DNA of 64,000 bases from Shewanella litorisediminis (GTDB taxonomy: Bacteria > Pseudomonadota > Gammaproteobacteria > Enterobacterales > Shewanellaceae). The stretch covers positions 4,007,501 through 4,071,500 of the forward strand of contig NZ_CP069213.1 of NCBI RefSeq assembly GCF_016834455.1, written 5' to 3'. The translations under genes and the position numbers were made by a program. Below, piece after piece: positions 44,707-53,937 of the stretch. Within the stretch, counting starts at the first letter, position 1; each line of letters begins with the position of its first letter. The notes under the pieces were generated by a model, which saw only the letters and a list, made by a program, of their open reading frames with translations, was not told where the DNA came from and did no database searches.

Positions 44707-45513
44707 ATGACTCAAAAGGACTTTGAGTTCATCCGGGAACTGGCCTACAACCAAACCGGCATTGTATTACCCGAGCGGAAACGCCATATGGTGTACTCCC
44801 GTCTTTGCCGTCGGCTGCGAGCGCTGCGGATGTGCTCTTTCTCTGAATATTGTGGTTACCTGCAGCAGGAGCAGGATGAAATGAGCCACTTTATCAACGC
44901 CCTGACCACCAACCTCACGGCATTCTTTCGTGAGAAACACCACTTTCACTATTTGCGGGATCATCTGGTGCCAAAATGGCAGCAAAGGCGCAGTCGCAGG
45001 TTACGGGTCTGGTCGTCAGCCTGCTCAACGGGAGAGGAACCCTATTCAATAGCCATGACGTTGGAACCCTTTTTCTCGCGAATTCAGTGGGATCTTAAAA
45101 TATTGGCCACGGATCTCGATACCAATGTATTAACCAAAGCCGAGGCTGGTATCTATCCGCCTGAAACCCTCGAAAACTTGCCTCCGGCGCTGGCGGAACA
45201 GTACTTTTCAGCCCAGGGAGGCATGGCCAGAGTGAAGGAATCTGTTCGGGATCTGGTGTTCTTCCGCCAACTCAACCTGCTGGAAAGCTGGCCTATGCAA
45301 GGCCCCTTCGATGCCATTTTTTGCCGTAATGTGCTCATTTATTTCGACAATCCAACAAAGAAGAAAATCATTCATAAATTCAGGCAGTTGCTCAGCGATG
45401 ACGGGTATCTCTTTATCGGCCACTCGGAAACCCTGCACCTGATTTCCGACGATTTTGATCTTATCGGTCAGACCATATACAAACCCAGAGTGGCGGGCAG
45501 AACTGAAACGTAA
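44707..45513 (+). CDS. cheR: chemotaxis protein-glutamate methyltransferase CheR
   Basis: A 268-residue enzyme that methylates receptor glutamates using SAM. It has the N-terminal helical domain (DFEFIRELAYNQTGIVLPERKRHMV), TTNLTAFFREKHHF, SAM motif VWSSACSTGEEPYSIAMTL, and FDAIFCRNVLIYFD. The ATG at 44707 (MTQKDFEF) is preferred, with GGGAG upstream; an in-frame ATG at 44641 would add a hydrophobic leader atypical for CheR. It follows the tethered receptor. Confidence 0.94.
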   Translation: MTQKDFEFIRELAYNQTGIVLPERKRHMVYSRLCRRLRALRMCSFSEYCGYLQQEQDEMSHFINALTTNLTAFFREKHHFHYLRDHLVPKWQQRRSRRLRVWSSACSTGEEPYSIAMTLEPFFSRIQWDLKILATDLDTNVLTKAEAGIYPPETLENLPPALAEQYFSAQGGMARVKESVRDLVFFRQLNLLESWPMQGPFDAIFCRNVLIYFDNPTKKKIIHKFRQLLSDDGYLFIGHSETLHLISDDFDLIGQTIYKPRVAGRTET

Positions 45514-45525
45514 AAGGGAGAGAAC

Positions 45526-46545
45526 ATGATAAGAGTGCTTATCGTCGATGACTCTGCCTTGGTCAGGCAGTTACTGAGCCATATGCTGGCTCAGGCCGAA
45601 GACATCGATGTGGTGGGCTGTGCAGAAGATCCCTATCAGGCCAGGGACATGATAAAGGAGCTTAACCCGGATGTCCTGACCCTGGACATTGAAATGCCCC
45701 GCATGGACGGTATCGCGTTTTTGCGTAATCTGATGAAGCTGCGCCCCATGCCTGTCATCATGATTTCAACGCTCACCGAAAAGGGCGCGGCCGTGACCCT
45801 GGAGGCCCTGTCGCTAGGGGCCGTGGACTTTATCAGTAAACCCAAACACGACCTGACCAACAAGCTGCTCGACTATCAGGATGAACTGCTGGAAAAAGTC
45901 CGTCAGGCTGCCGTTAGCCGGGTAAGGGCCCTGACCGCCCCGCCACCTGAGTCTGAGTGCCCAGGTAAGCTGAAAAATCGCGTGATTGCCATCGGCGCCT
46001 CTACCGGTGGCACAGAGGCCATTCAACGACTTATCTCAAGGCTGCCGGCAAATTTCCCGCCGGTGGTTATCGCCCAACACATACCCGCCGCGTTCAGTGC
46101 ATCCTTTGCCAAGCGTCTCGACCTGAACTCACAAATGCAAGTGGTTGAGGCTATGGGCAATGAACAATTGAAAGTCGGCACCGTGTATATAGCACCGGGC
46201 CACGCCCATCTGATCATTCGCCGGGTGGGCGCCCATTTTCGCACTGCCATTTTGGATACTGACCCTGTGAACCGCCATAAACCCTCAGTGGATGTGCTGT
46301 TTCACAGTGTCGCCGAGGTCGCCGGCAGGGCGGCAGTGGGGGTCATTCTCACCGGCATGGGACGAGACGGCGCCCAGGGGCTGCTGCACATGCGGGAGCA
46401 AGGCGCCTACACCATAGCCCAGGATGAAGACAGCAGTGTCGTATGGGGTATGCCGGGGAGTTCTGTTGAACTTGGCGCGGTATGTGAGCAGCTGCATCTG
46501 GATAAGATTGCACCCAAGCTGCTCAACTTGCTCAAGTCAGATTAG
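45526..46545 (+). CDS. cheB: chemotaxis protein-glutamate methylesterase CheB
   Basis: A 339-residue, two-domain regulator. An N-terminal receiver has phosphoacceptor Asp54 (VLTLDIEMPRMDG). The C-terminal methylesterase has the catalytic Ser in GASTGGTEAI, His in AQHIPAAFSASFAKRL and Asp in GMGRDGAQGLL. It removes methyl groups from receptors when phosphorylated by CheA. Last gene of the chemosensory operon; its stop overlaps that of the convergent deacetylase gene by four bases. No cheD or cheZ is present. Confidence 0.95.
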   Translation: MIRVLIVDDSALVRQLLSHMLAQAEDIDVVGCAEDPYQARDMIKELNPDVLTLDIEMPRMDGIAFLRNLMKLRPMPVIMISTLTEKGAAVTLEALSLGAVDFISKPKHDLTNKLLDYQDELLEKVRQAAVSRVRALTAPPPESECPGKLKNRVIAIGASTGGTEAIQRLISRLPANFPPVVIAQHIPAAFSASFAKRLDLNSQMQVVEAMGNEQLKVGTVYIAPGHAHLIIRRVGAHFRTAILDTDPVNRHKPSVDVLFHSVAEVAGRAAVGVILTGMGRDGAQGLLHMREQGAYTIAQDEDSSVVWGMPGSSVELGAVCEQLHLDKIAPKLLNLLKSD

Positions 46546-47591
46546 GGCTCTTTTGGCCAGCTGCCATCTTTGTTGGGCCTGAGCCAGGCCTGGGAAAACC
46601 AATAGAATCCTTTTTGCGTTTTAGACGGGGCCGTGCAGTTATAGCGCGAACGCCCCGGCGGCAAGGGTTTGCTCGCCTGCACGTCAAAACTGAACTCCCC
46701 CAGCCAGCGTGGTGAAACGGCTTCCTGATTCGGTAAAAAACATCGCATCCCGGCTTTATTGATATCGGCCACTTCCGCCAGGGTGACTCTCAGACGCGGT
46801 TGCCAGTCCTGCAATAACAGAGGGTCTTCCGGTGATATGGCCGCCACAGGCATGGGCAGGCTGTACAGCTTTTCTTTCAGTGTCTCCAAACTCGCGTAAC
46901 GCCCGCCAACGGGAAATCTCGGCATGGCAGTGAGTACGCTGTACTTCCCAAGCGCGCCGGATTGCTGGCCGAATGCCACCATACCAAGTTCCTGAATCAA
47001 CGACTGCAGCGCAGCGTTATATTCGCCGAAGGGGTAAGCCAGCATGGGTTGTGCTGCTTCGCCACGGATACGGGTCAGTGCAGCCTCGGTTTGCAAGAGT
47101 TGAGTCTTGATACGCAAGAGCCAGGCGGCTTCGTCCTCGCCTTCCAACCGGCGCACCAGATGGCTGTGGTCGTAACTGTGATTGGCAATCTCGGCGCCTT
47201 CTGCTGCCAACTGTTTAAGCGTCGCCTCACTCATCATCCCCTTGTGGCCTTCCACCATAGGCTCCATAGAGACAAACAATGTGTAGGGAAATCCGTATTC
47301 CTTTAAGATAGGGACAGCATTGTCGGCAATGTTCTGATAACCATCATCAAAACTGATAGCCACAGCCCTCAGCGGTGGCATTTCACCGCGCTTGACCTGA
47401 GCGACCAAGTCGACCAGGGGCACAACCTCAAAGCCATTTTTCGCCAAAAAGTCCATATGGCTGCGAAACTCGGCGGGCGTCACACTGGTTACCCGGGGGG
47501 AAGTATCAGAAACATGATGATACTGGAGCACCACCGCCGCCTGAGCCAGGCTGGAAAACAAACCGCATATAAACAACAACACCTTATGCAT
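46542..47591 (-). CDS. exported polysaccharide deacetylase (NodB-fold)
   Basis: A 349-residue protein with a signal peptide (about 1-18) and a NodB-type domain (about 60-260). Motif 1 is AISFDDGYQNI and motif 2 is IANHSYDHSHL, giving the Asp and two metal-binding His of the family. Such enzymes remove acetyl groups from cell-wall or exopolysaccharide amino sugars. The C-terminal 100 residues form an extra region without a recognised domain. Divergent from the MATE transporter, 25 bases apart. Confidence 0.87.
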   Translation of the reverse strand: MHKVLLFICGLFSSLAQAAVVLQYHHVSDTSPRVTSVTPAEFRSHMDFLAKNGFEVVPLVDLVAQVKRGEMPPLRAVAISFDDGYQNIADNAVPILKEYGFPYTLFVSMEPMVEGHKGMMSEATLKQLAAEGAEIANHSYDHSHLVRRLEGEDEAAWLLRIKTQLLQTEAALTRIRGEAAQPMLAYPFGEYNAALQSLIQELGMVAFGQQSGALGKYSVLTAMPRFPVGGRYASLETLKEKLYSLPMPVAAISPEDPLLLQDWQPRLRVTLAEVADINKAGMRCFLPNQEAVSPRWLGEFSFDVQASKPLPPGRSRYNCTAPSKTQKGFYWFSQAWLRPNKDGSWPKEP

Positions 47592-47616
47592 GTAGAGGAA
47601 CTCTCTGATTAAAATT

Positions 47617-48939
47617 GTGAATTTATTCCCATCGACCTGGTCTGCCCATCAACGCCTGTGGGCGTTGGCGCTGCCTATGATGCTGTCCAATATTACCGTG
47701 CCGCTGCTCGGACTGGTCGATACCGCCATCATGGGGCACCTGAGTGAGGCCTATTATTTGGGTGCCGTGGCTCTGGGGTCAACACTGTTCACCTTGATAG
47801 TCTGGTTACTGGGGTTTCTGCGGATGGCCACCACGGGCCTGACTGCCCAGGCTTGGGGCAGCGGCCATGGTGAGGCCCAAAAAAGAATTCTGCTGCAAGG
47901 GCTTACTCTGGCGCTCGGCGCCGGGGTATTGGTGTTGCTGGTGCAAGATGTCATGCTCGACATCCTGCTTGGCTGGTCCGATGCCAGTGCGGCAGTACTG
48001 CTGCATTGCCGGGATTACTTTGCCATCCGTATCTGGTCTCTGCCACTGGCGCTGGCCAATCTGGTCATGCTGGGCTGGCTTCTTGGCAGACAACAACCCA
48101 GGGTAGCGATGTGGCAGCTTATCCTGGCCAATCTGGTCAATATCGTGCTGGATTTCCTGTTTGTGTTTGGCTTTGGCTGGGGTGTTAAAGGCGCCGCCCT
48201 TGCATCTGTCATGGCCGAACTGTGCGCCTTTTCCATCGCCGTATTTTTTACCGCCAAAGCCTGGCGAGCGCTTGACTGCCCATCCCCGATGCTGCGTGAC
48301 ATTCTGGCCAATCTGGCACAGCTCCTCAGACTGAACCGGGATATCTTTGTGCGCAGCCTCTGCCTGCAAGCTACTTTTGCCTTTATGACCTTCAAGGGCG
48401 CCGGTCTGGGTGACAACACAGTGGCCGCCAACGCTGTGCTGCTGAATTTTTTGATGCTCACATCCTACGCACTCGATGGCCTCGCCTACTATGCCGAGGC
48501 TGAAACCGGCGCTGCCGTTGGGCGAAGCGACCCTGTGGCTCTCGATAAGGCTGTGGCTCTGGCCTTTGGTTGGTCAGCAATCTTTGCCTGCCTGTTCAGT
48601 GGTGGATTTGCCCTGTGGGGCGAGTGGCTGACGACTGTAATGACCGACATTGCGCCTGTCCAGCAGCTCGCCAATAGCTTTCTTCCCTGGCTAATTGCCA
48701 TGCCGTTACTGGCCTTTGGCTCCTACCTGTTTGATGGGGTGTATATTGGCGCCACCCAGGGAAGGGTGATGAGAAACAGTATGCTGCTTGCAACCCTTGG
48801 GGTATTTTTTCCACTCTGGTGGGGATTTGCCGATTGGGGTAACCATGCACTCTGGCTCGCCATGAGTGGCTTTATGCTGTGCCGCAGCCTCAGTCTGGGT
48901 TGGCATTTTGTGCGCCATCGCCAAGGCTTTCTTTCCTGA
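47617..48939 (+). CDS. dinF: MATE family efflux transporter, DinF type
   Basis: A 440-residue, 12-helix transporter. The opening WALALPMMLSNITVPLLGLVD and FLRMATTGLTAQAWG, and the later ALDGLAYYAEAETG, match the DinF branch of the MATE family, which exports drugs or metabolites using ion gradients. In E. coli dinF follows lexA; here it is about 18 kb away with no LexA box visible. The start is uncertain. GTG 47617 is the first standard codon, but the AGAGGAA site at 47594-47600 is 16 bases away, and ATT 47608 or CTG 47605 would be better spaced. Confidence 0.85.
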   Translation: MNLFPSTWSAHQRLWALALPMMLSNITVPLLGLVDTAIMGHLSEAYYLGAVALGSTLFTLIVWLLGFLRMATTGLTAQAWGSGHGEAQKRILLQGLTLALGAGVLVLLVQDVMLDILLGWSDASAAVLLHCRDYFAIRIWSLPLALANLVMLGWLLGRQQPRVAMWQLILANLVNIVLDFLFVFGFGWGVKGAALASVMAELCAFSIAVFFTAKAWRALDCPSPMLRDILANLAQLLRLNRDIFVRSLCLQATFAFMTFKGAGLGDNTVAANAVLLNFLMLTSYALDGLAYYAEAETGAAVGRSDPVALDKAVALAFGWSAIFACLFSGGFALWGEWLTTVMTDIAPVQQLANSFLPWLIAMPLLAFGSYLFDGVYIGATQGRVMRNSMLLATLGVFFPLWWGFADWGNHALWLAMSGFMLCRSLSLGWHFVRHRQGFLS

Positions 48940-48994
48940 ACCAGTTACCGGTGGCTCAACGTGGCGCCACTGATTTACTCATTGAATATAGAAT

Positions 48995-49024
48995 AAAAAA
49001 CGCGGCCATCAGGCCGCGTTTTTT
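48995..49024. terminator. bidirectional terminator between dinF and nfuA
   Basis: A 13-base-pair stem, AAAAAACGCGGCC / GGCCGCGTTTTTT with loop ATCA, between two convergent genes. Confidence 0.95.
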
Positions 49025-49033
49025 ATTCAGGCA

Positions 49034-49612
49034 TCACTGATAAGAGTGAGAACCGTGTTGGTGCTCTGTGGCGTCGCGCACTTCGGTCAGTTCACCGGGG
49101 AACATGTCCAGCAGCTGCTTCTCGATACCATCTTTCAGGGTGACATCCACCATGGAGCAACCATTACAACCACCACCAAACTGGATAACGGCCACGCCAT
49201 CATCGGTGACTTCCACCAGCAGAATGTTACCGCCGTGACTGGCCAACTGTGGGTTGATTTCCGCCTGAATAACGTATTCGATACGCTCAACCAGAGACGC
49301 ATCCGCCGACACCTTGCGCATTTTGGCATTGGGCGCCTTGAGCGTGAGCTGTGAGCCCAGCTGATCAGACACCAAGTCTATGCTGGCATCTTCCAGGAAA
49401 GGAGCGCTTTTCTCATCAACCATGGCATTGAAACCGTTGAACTCCAGTTCAATGTCATCATCTTCCACGGCATCTGGCGGACAATAGGACACACCGCATT
49501 CCGCCTGGGCAGTACCAGGACTAATCACAAATACGCGGATGTTGGTACCTTCTGGTTGATCGGCCAGCAGCTTCACAAAGTGGGCCTGAGCCGCTTCGGA
49601 AATGGTAATCAT
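49034..49612 (-). CDS. nfuA: Fe-S biogenesis scaffold/carrier NfuA
   Basis: A 192-residue protein with an N-terminal A-type-like domain (about 1-95) and a C-terminal Nfu domain carrying the cluster-binding CXXC motif GGGCNGCSM (Cys149, Cys152). It delivers 4Fe-4S clusters to target proteins, particularly under oxidative stress or low iron. Same length class as E. coli NfuA (191). The 220 bases upstream to the peptidase gene hold its promoter; no clear IscR or Fur box was seen. Confidence 0.96.
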   Translation of the reverse strand: MITISEAAQAHFVKLLADQPEGTNIRVFVISPGTAQAECGVSYCPPDAVEDDDIELEFNGFNAMVDEKSAPFLEDASIDLVSDQLGSQLTLKAPNAKMRKVSADASLVERIEYVIQAEINPQLASHGGNILLVEVTDDGVAVIQFGGGCNGCSMVDVTLKDGIEKQLLDMFPGELTEVRDATEHQHGSHSYQ

Positions 49613-49832
49613 GTAGAGCGCTCCATCAGGGAAACCTGAGTAAATTACTAAGAATTACCGGCTATGATACTCCGTAAAGACACCAGATTGTAGCCCCGGC
49701 TCAAATGGCACTCAGGAATTTTGTCGTGTGGATCTCATTGTACGCATCCCAAGATAGGTAAGCCTTGGTGGTCAATGAATCAACAAACTGCTAATTTGTT
49801 CAGCAATACAAAAAGATAATAAAGAGTAGAAC

Positions 49833-52328
49833 ATGTCATTTCCGTCGGTTTTTGCTTCCCTTGGACGAGCACTGTGTTGCTGTGTATGCCTCTCACTCCC
49901 CCCCATCACCCATGCCACCTCGTTGGAGGCCTACCTTGGTTATCCCCTCGGTGAATGGCATGTCAGGCACGACCAGGTGAACGGCTTTCTGGAGAAGTTG
50001 GCTGCAGAAAATCCCAGAGTTTCACTGGAAACCACAGGTTACAGCCATGAAAGACGCAGGCAGCTGACAGCGGTGATAACTTCACCCACCAATCAGGCCA
50101 GGCTCGATGAGATTCTGGCCGACAGAGCCATGGTCAAACAGGGAAAAGCACAGCCGCTTTTGGTGATATGGCTGGCATATTCGATTCATGGCGATGAAGC
50201 CAGCGGGGCCCATGCAGCCCTGGCCCTGGCAGAGCAGTTGGCGCATAGCCAGGAAAGCTGGATTACCGAGCTGCTCGATAGCAGTGTGGTGCTTATCACC
50301 CCCAGTCAAAACCCCGATGGGCTCGACCGTTTCGCCAACTGGTCGAACAGCTACCGCGGGATAGCGGTGCCAGTGGCAGATGAAAACCACAAGGAACATA
50401 ACCAAAACTGGCCTGCCGGGCGCTATAACCATTTTCTGGCCGACCTCAACCGTGACTGGCTTTTTTTGCGCCATCCCGAGAGCCGCGGCCGGGTCGCATT
50501 GCTCCATAAATGGCAGCCCCAGTACGTGGGAGATTTCCACGAAATGGGTCACAACCAAAGCTATTTTTTCCAGCCAGGCGTCCCAGAGCGCACCCACCCA
50601 CTAACAGAGAAACGTAACCAGCAACTTACCGATAAGTTGGCCAATTTTTATCGTCAGGCACTGGATGCCAAACAGCAAGCCTACTTCAGCCGTCAGGGAT
50701 TTGATGACTTCTTCTATGGCAAAGGCTCCACCTATCCAGACATCAATGGTGCCATTGGGGTATTGTTCGAACAGGCCAGTGCCCGCGGCCAGGTACAGGA
50801 CTCACAATACGGTGGCATCAGCCTCGCCAAGGCCATCGACAATCAGTTAACCACCTCGCTGGCAGCTCTCAAAGGCGCCTTCCAACTGCGTCAGGAGCTC
50901 ATCGGTTTTCAAACCGACTTTTACGCCGGCAAGGGAAAACCGGGTAAACAGGGCCGTCTGATCTCAACTCAGGGCGACAGGCAGCGACTGCTCCTATTGG
51001 CCGATCTCTTAAGTCAGCACGGGGTGGTTTATCGTTATCTCGCGCAGGATGTGAAAGAAGGCAAACAAATCTTCAGCTCTTCAGACAGTTTGTTTATCCC
51101 TACCGAACAATCCCAGTCTGTTTTGGTGGAAGCTCTGTTCGAGCGACGTACCCGTTTTGAAGATCCCACTTTTTACGATGTCAGCGGCTGGGATTTGGGC
51201 AGCGCCTTCAATCTGGTCATCGTGGAAAACTTCCGCCCCGGGGCGAACGAGATAAGCCCGGATGCCCCAGTGTTTCAGCAGCAAGCGCCGGCAGAGGATA
51301 CGGTTGCCCTGCTGGTGGATTGGCAGCAGAGCGGTGCTGCGCCTTTGTTGGCGCAGCTTCACCGGGATGGTATTGCGGTCAGGGCATCGGTCAAACCTTT
51401 CACGCCCGTGGCAAGCGACCGCCCCTTTGCAGCCGGCACCCTGATGATAAGCACTGCCCAGAAGCAAATGACACAGGAAACACTGCTGCCTTATCTTACC
51501 AACCTCGCCGGGCAATTTGAGGTCAACCTGGTTCCGGTGAGCTCATTCGCTTCCGCCACGGGGATTGATCTTGGCAGTGGTGATTTTGTGCCCCTCAAAC
51601 CGGTAAAAGCCCTATTGGTGAGCGGCCGTGGTACTGACGCCACCGAGGTGGGAGAAATCTGGCACTATTTGGATATTGAGATTAAGCAGGGAGTGACACT
51701 GGTTGACTCAGACAGACTCGCCAGGGTCAATCTCGAACGCTACACCCATTTACTGCTGGCAGACGGTAATTATGACCACCTGGACGACGCACTCGCCCGC
51801 AAGCTCAGTGAATTTGTCGAACAGGGAGGCGTGATTGTAGCCCAGAAGCGCGCTCTCACTTGGCTCAACAAACGCACCTTGCTCAGAAACACAGTTTTGG
51901 AAGAGGGTTTCTACAAACAACAGTTTGCCACCACAGGGCTTGGTTACGATGAAAAGGATGCCCTGCGCGCTCGCCAGGCCATTGGCGGTGCCATACTCAA
52001 CTGGCAACTGGATCCGGCCCATCCGCTGGCGTTCGGCATTCCCTCAGCCACAGTGCCCGTGATGAAGAATGAAGTGCTGGGTTTATCGGACACCGGCGAG
52101 CCCTTCGTTATCGCCGCACGCTACCCACAAAACCCGCTGGTATCCGGCTACCTCTCCGGGGAATACCAAAGGGCATTCGGCCTGAGCAATGCCCTGTTGG
52201 CCGAGCCCAAGGGCAGGGGCGTCGTGGTAGGTGCAACCGATAACCTGCTGTTTCGCAACATCTGGCTCGGAACAGAAAAAATCTATGCCAATGCACTTTA
52301 CCTGTTACCGGCGGCCATGAGCCGCTAA
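49833..52328 (+). CDS. exported M14-family zinc carboxypeptidase-like protein
   Basis: An 831-residue protein with a signal peptide (about 1-28, with a CCCVC run in its hydrophobic core). The M14 catalytic domain is N-terminal: zinc ligands His119 and Glu122 in IHGDEASG, a later His in GDFHEMGHN, and a probable catalytic Glu in VLFEQASARG. SQNPDGLDRFANW is also typical. The C-terminal half (about 370-830) includes a glutamine-amidotransferase-like region (LLLADGNYDHLDD, FVEQGGVIVAQ), as in other large members. It probably degrades peptides in the periplasm or outside the cell. Confidence 0.85.
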   Translation: MSFPSVFASLGRALCCCVCLSLPPITHATSLEAYLGYPLGEWHVRHDQVNGFLEKLAAENPRVSLETTGYSHERRRQLTAVITSPTNQARLDEILADRAMVKQGKAQPLLVIWLAYSIHGDEASGAHAALALAEQLAHSQESWITELLDSSVVLITPSQNPDGLDRFANWSNSYRGIAVPVADENHKEHNQNWPAGRYNHFLADLNRDWLFLRHPESRGRVALLHKWQPQYVGDFHEMGHNQSYFFQPGVPERTHPLTEKRNQQLTDKLANFYRQALDAKQQAYFSRQGFDDFFYGKGSTYPDINGAIGVLFEQASARGQVQDSQYGGISLAKAIDNQLTTSLAALKGAFQLRQELIGFQTDFYAGKGKPGKQGRLISTQGDRQRLLLLADLLSQHGVVYRYLAQDVKEGKQIFSSSDSLFIPTEQSQSVLVEALFERRTRFEDPTFYDVSGWDLGSAFNLVIVENFRPGANEISPDAPVFQQQAPAEDTVALLVDWQQSGAAPLLAQLHRDGIAVRASVKPFTPVASDRPFAAGTLMISTAQKQMTQETLLPYLTNLAGQFEVNLVPVSSFASATGIDLGSGDFVPLKPVKALLVSGRGTDATEVGEIWHYLDIEIKQGVTLVDSDRLARVNLERYTHLLLADGNYDHLDDALARKLSEFVEQGGVIVAQKRALTWLNKRTLLRNTVLEEGFYKQQFATTGLGYDEKDALRARQAIGGAILNWQLDPAHPLAFGIPSATVPVMKNEVLGLSDTGEPFVIAARYPQNPLVSGYLSGEYQRAFGLSNALLAEPKGRGVVVGATDNLLFRNIWLGTEKIYANALYLLPAAMSR

Positions 52329-53077
52329 CCGAGTGTATCCAGCAGCCCGGGCGCCTCTGCCCGGGCAAGACACCATACCTGCACGCTCACGCCCTGTTGC
52401 TGCAACAAGGCGGCGATTTCATTGGCGGTACTGCCGGTGGTCACCACATCGTCCACCAAGGCCACCGAGCCCTGGCGACAGCTTCCTGTGAGCTCGAAAG
52501 CGCCCAACAAGTTTTTACGCCTCGCCTTACCGGTAAGGCCCGCCTGCGGCTGAGTATCACGTCGTCGCTGTAACAGGTCATCGCACAGGGGAATACCACT
52601 GAGTTTGGAAAGCAAGAGCGCAATTTCATAGGCCTGATTAAAGCCGCGGGTTTTCAGACGTTTGGGGTGAAGGGGTACAGGCAGGAGTAATGAGACCGGG
52701 GGGATTTCGCCTTCCTCTGCCAGTTGAGTCACTCTGGTCATCAGGGCACGGCACAAAACATCCATCGCCGCAAATTGCCCCTGGTATTTGATGGCGGCAA
52801 TACTCGCTCCCAAGCCCTGATGGTAGCTGCAGGGTGCAATAACCGGCAGTGCCCCCATTACCCGACAGGCGCCACAAAAGGCGCCGTCATTGACCAGACT
52901 TCGACCACACCCCAGGCATACCGGACCGCGATACAAACAGCGTTGCAGGCACAGGCTGCATACACCGGTGCCTTCGGTTATCGATTGGTGGCACAGCAGG
53001 CAGCGGTTGGGTAAACTCTGCGCCAATGTGGTAACGACATACGTCCATGCACGGCGCCACACGGATACTTCATCCAT
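52325..53077 (-). CDS. comF: ComF/GntX family phosphoribosyltransferase-like protein
   Basis: A 250-residue protein with an N-terminal cysteine-rich zinc-binding region (CLLCHQS, CSLCLQRC, CLGCGRS, CGAC) and a C-terminal type I phosphoribosyltransferase domain with the PRPP loop VALVDDVVTTGSTA. The family is linked to natural DNA uptake (ComF) and, in E. coli GntX/YhgH, to use of DNA as a nutrient. The ATG at 53077 is preferred (AGGGAT upstream); one at 53125 would run into bioH. Divergent from bioH, as in E. coli. Its stop overlaps the peptidase stop. Confidence 0.88.
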   Translation of the reverse strand: MDEVSVWRRAWTYVVTTLAQSLPNRCLLCHQSITEGTGVCSLCLQRCLYRGPVCLGCGRSLVNDGAFCGACRVMGALPVIAPCSYHQGLGASIAAIKYQGQFAAMDVLCRALMTRVTQLAEEGEIPPVSLLLPVPLHPKRLKTRGFNQAYEIALLLSKLSGIPLCDDLLQRRRDTQPQAGLTGKARRKNLLGAFELTGSCRQGSVALVDDVVTTGSTANEIAALLQQQGVSVQVWCLARAEAPGLLDTLG

Positions 53078-53103
53078 GGCATCATCCCTGACAAGAGGCT
53101 CAA

Positions 53104-53886
53104 GTGACACAAGGTTCACAGGCACATATCCATATCGACACCCATGGCACGGGTAAAAACCTGGTTATTCTCCATGGCTGGGGCATGAACGCGGCAGTGT
53201 TCACGCCCCTCAAGGGTGCCTTTCCGGAGTATAGGCTGCACTGTCCTGACTTGCCGGGATTCGGTCATAGCACGATGGCGGGTGACACACTTGATCATTG
53301 GGTCGATACCCTGATGCAGGCGCTGCCAGAGCAGATGGTACTTGCTGGCTGGTCACTCGGCGGCCTGGTGGCGACCAGAGCCGCGCTGCGTTATCCCGAC
53401 AGGGTAAATGCGCTGATAACGATAGCCTCATCCCCCTGCTTTATGGCCCGGGATGACGAAAGCTGGCCCGGCATTCCACCTCAGGTGCTATCACAATTTG
53501 GCGCAGAACTTGGCAAAGATCTGGCCAAAACCATAGAGCGATTTCTCGCTATTCAGGCCATGGGCAGCGATACGGCAAGGGAAGATATCAAACGCCTGCG
53601 GGATCTGGTTCTGTCACGCCCCCTGCCGCAACAAGCGGCGCTGGATCAGGGACTGACCATGCTGAAAGACGTGGATTTACGCCCTGAGCTGACCAACCTC
53701 AGTCAGCCCTGGTTGAGGGTGTGGGGGCGCCTCGATGGACTTGTGCCCAAACGGGTCATGCCGGCCATGCCAAGCCCGGCCGGCGCCTGCGAGGACCTGA
53801 TGATCGCCAAAGCGTCCCATGCCCCGTTCTTTTCCCACCCCACAGAATTTGTGACCGGTGTGAAAGACTGGCTCTCCCGGCTTTAA
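53104..53886 (+). CDS. bioH: pimeloyl-ACP methyl ester esterase BioH
   Basis: A 260-residue alpha/beta hydrolase that frees pimeloyl-ACP from its methyl ester in biotin synthesis. Landmarks are VILHGWGMNAAVF, the nucleophile Ser84 in AGWSLGGLVA, an acid region VWGRLDGLVPKRV and the catalytic His in KASHAPFFSHP. Start GTG 53104, with AGAGG upstream. Other bio genes are not in this window, as is usual for bioH. Confidence 0.93.
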   Translation: MTQGSQAHIHIDTHGTGKNLVILHGWGMNAAVFTPLKGAFPEYRLHCPDLPGFGHSTMAGDTLDHWVDTLMQALPEQMVLAGWSLGGLVATRAALRYPDRVNALITIASSPCFMARDDESWPGIPPQVLSQFGAELGKDLAKTIERFLAIQAMGSDTAREDIKRLRDLVLSRPLPQQAALDQGLTMLKDVDLRPELTNLSQPWLRVWGRLDGLVPKRVMPAMPSPAGACEDLMIAKASHAPFFSHPTEFVTGVKDWLSRL

Positions 53887-53937
53887 TCCGCCTTCACAAG
53901 AGGTTATTATTTAACCAGCCTATTTTTGGAGTGCGCC

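Noticed and set aside
47617..48939. LexA control of the dinF-type gene
   Set aside because: Despite the gene name in E. coli, no CTGT-N8-ACAG site lies in the short upstream region.
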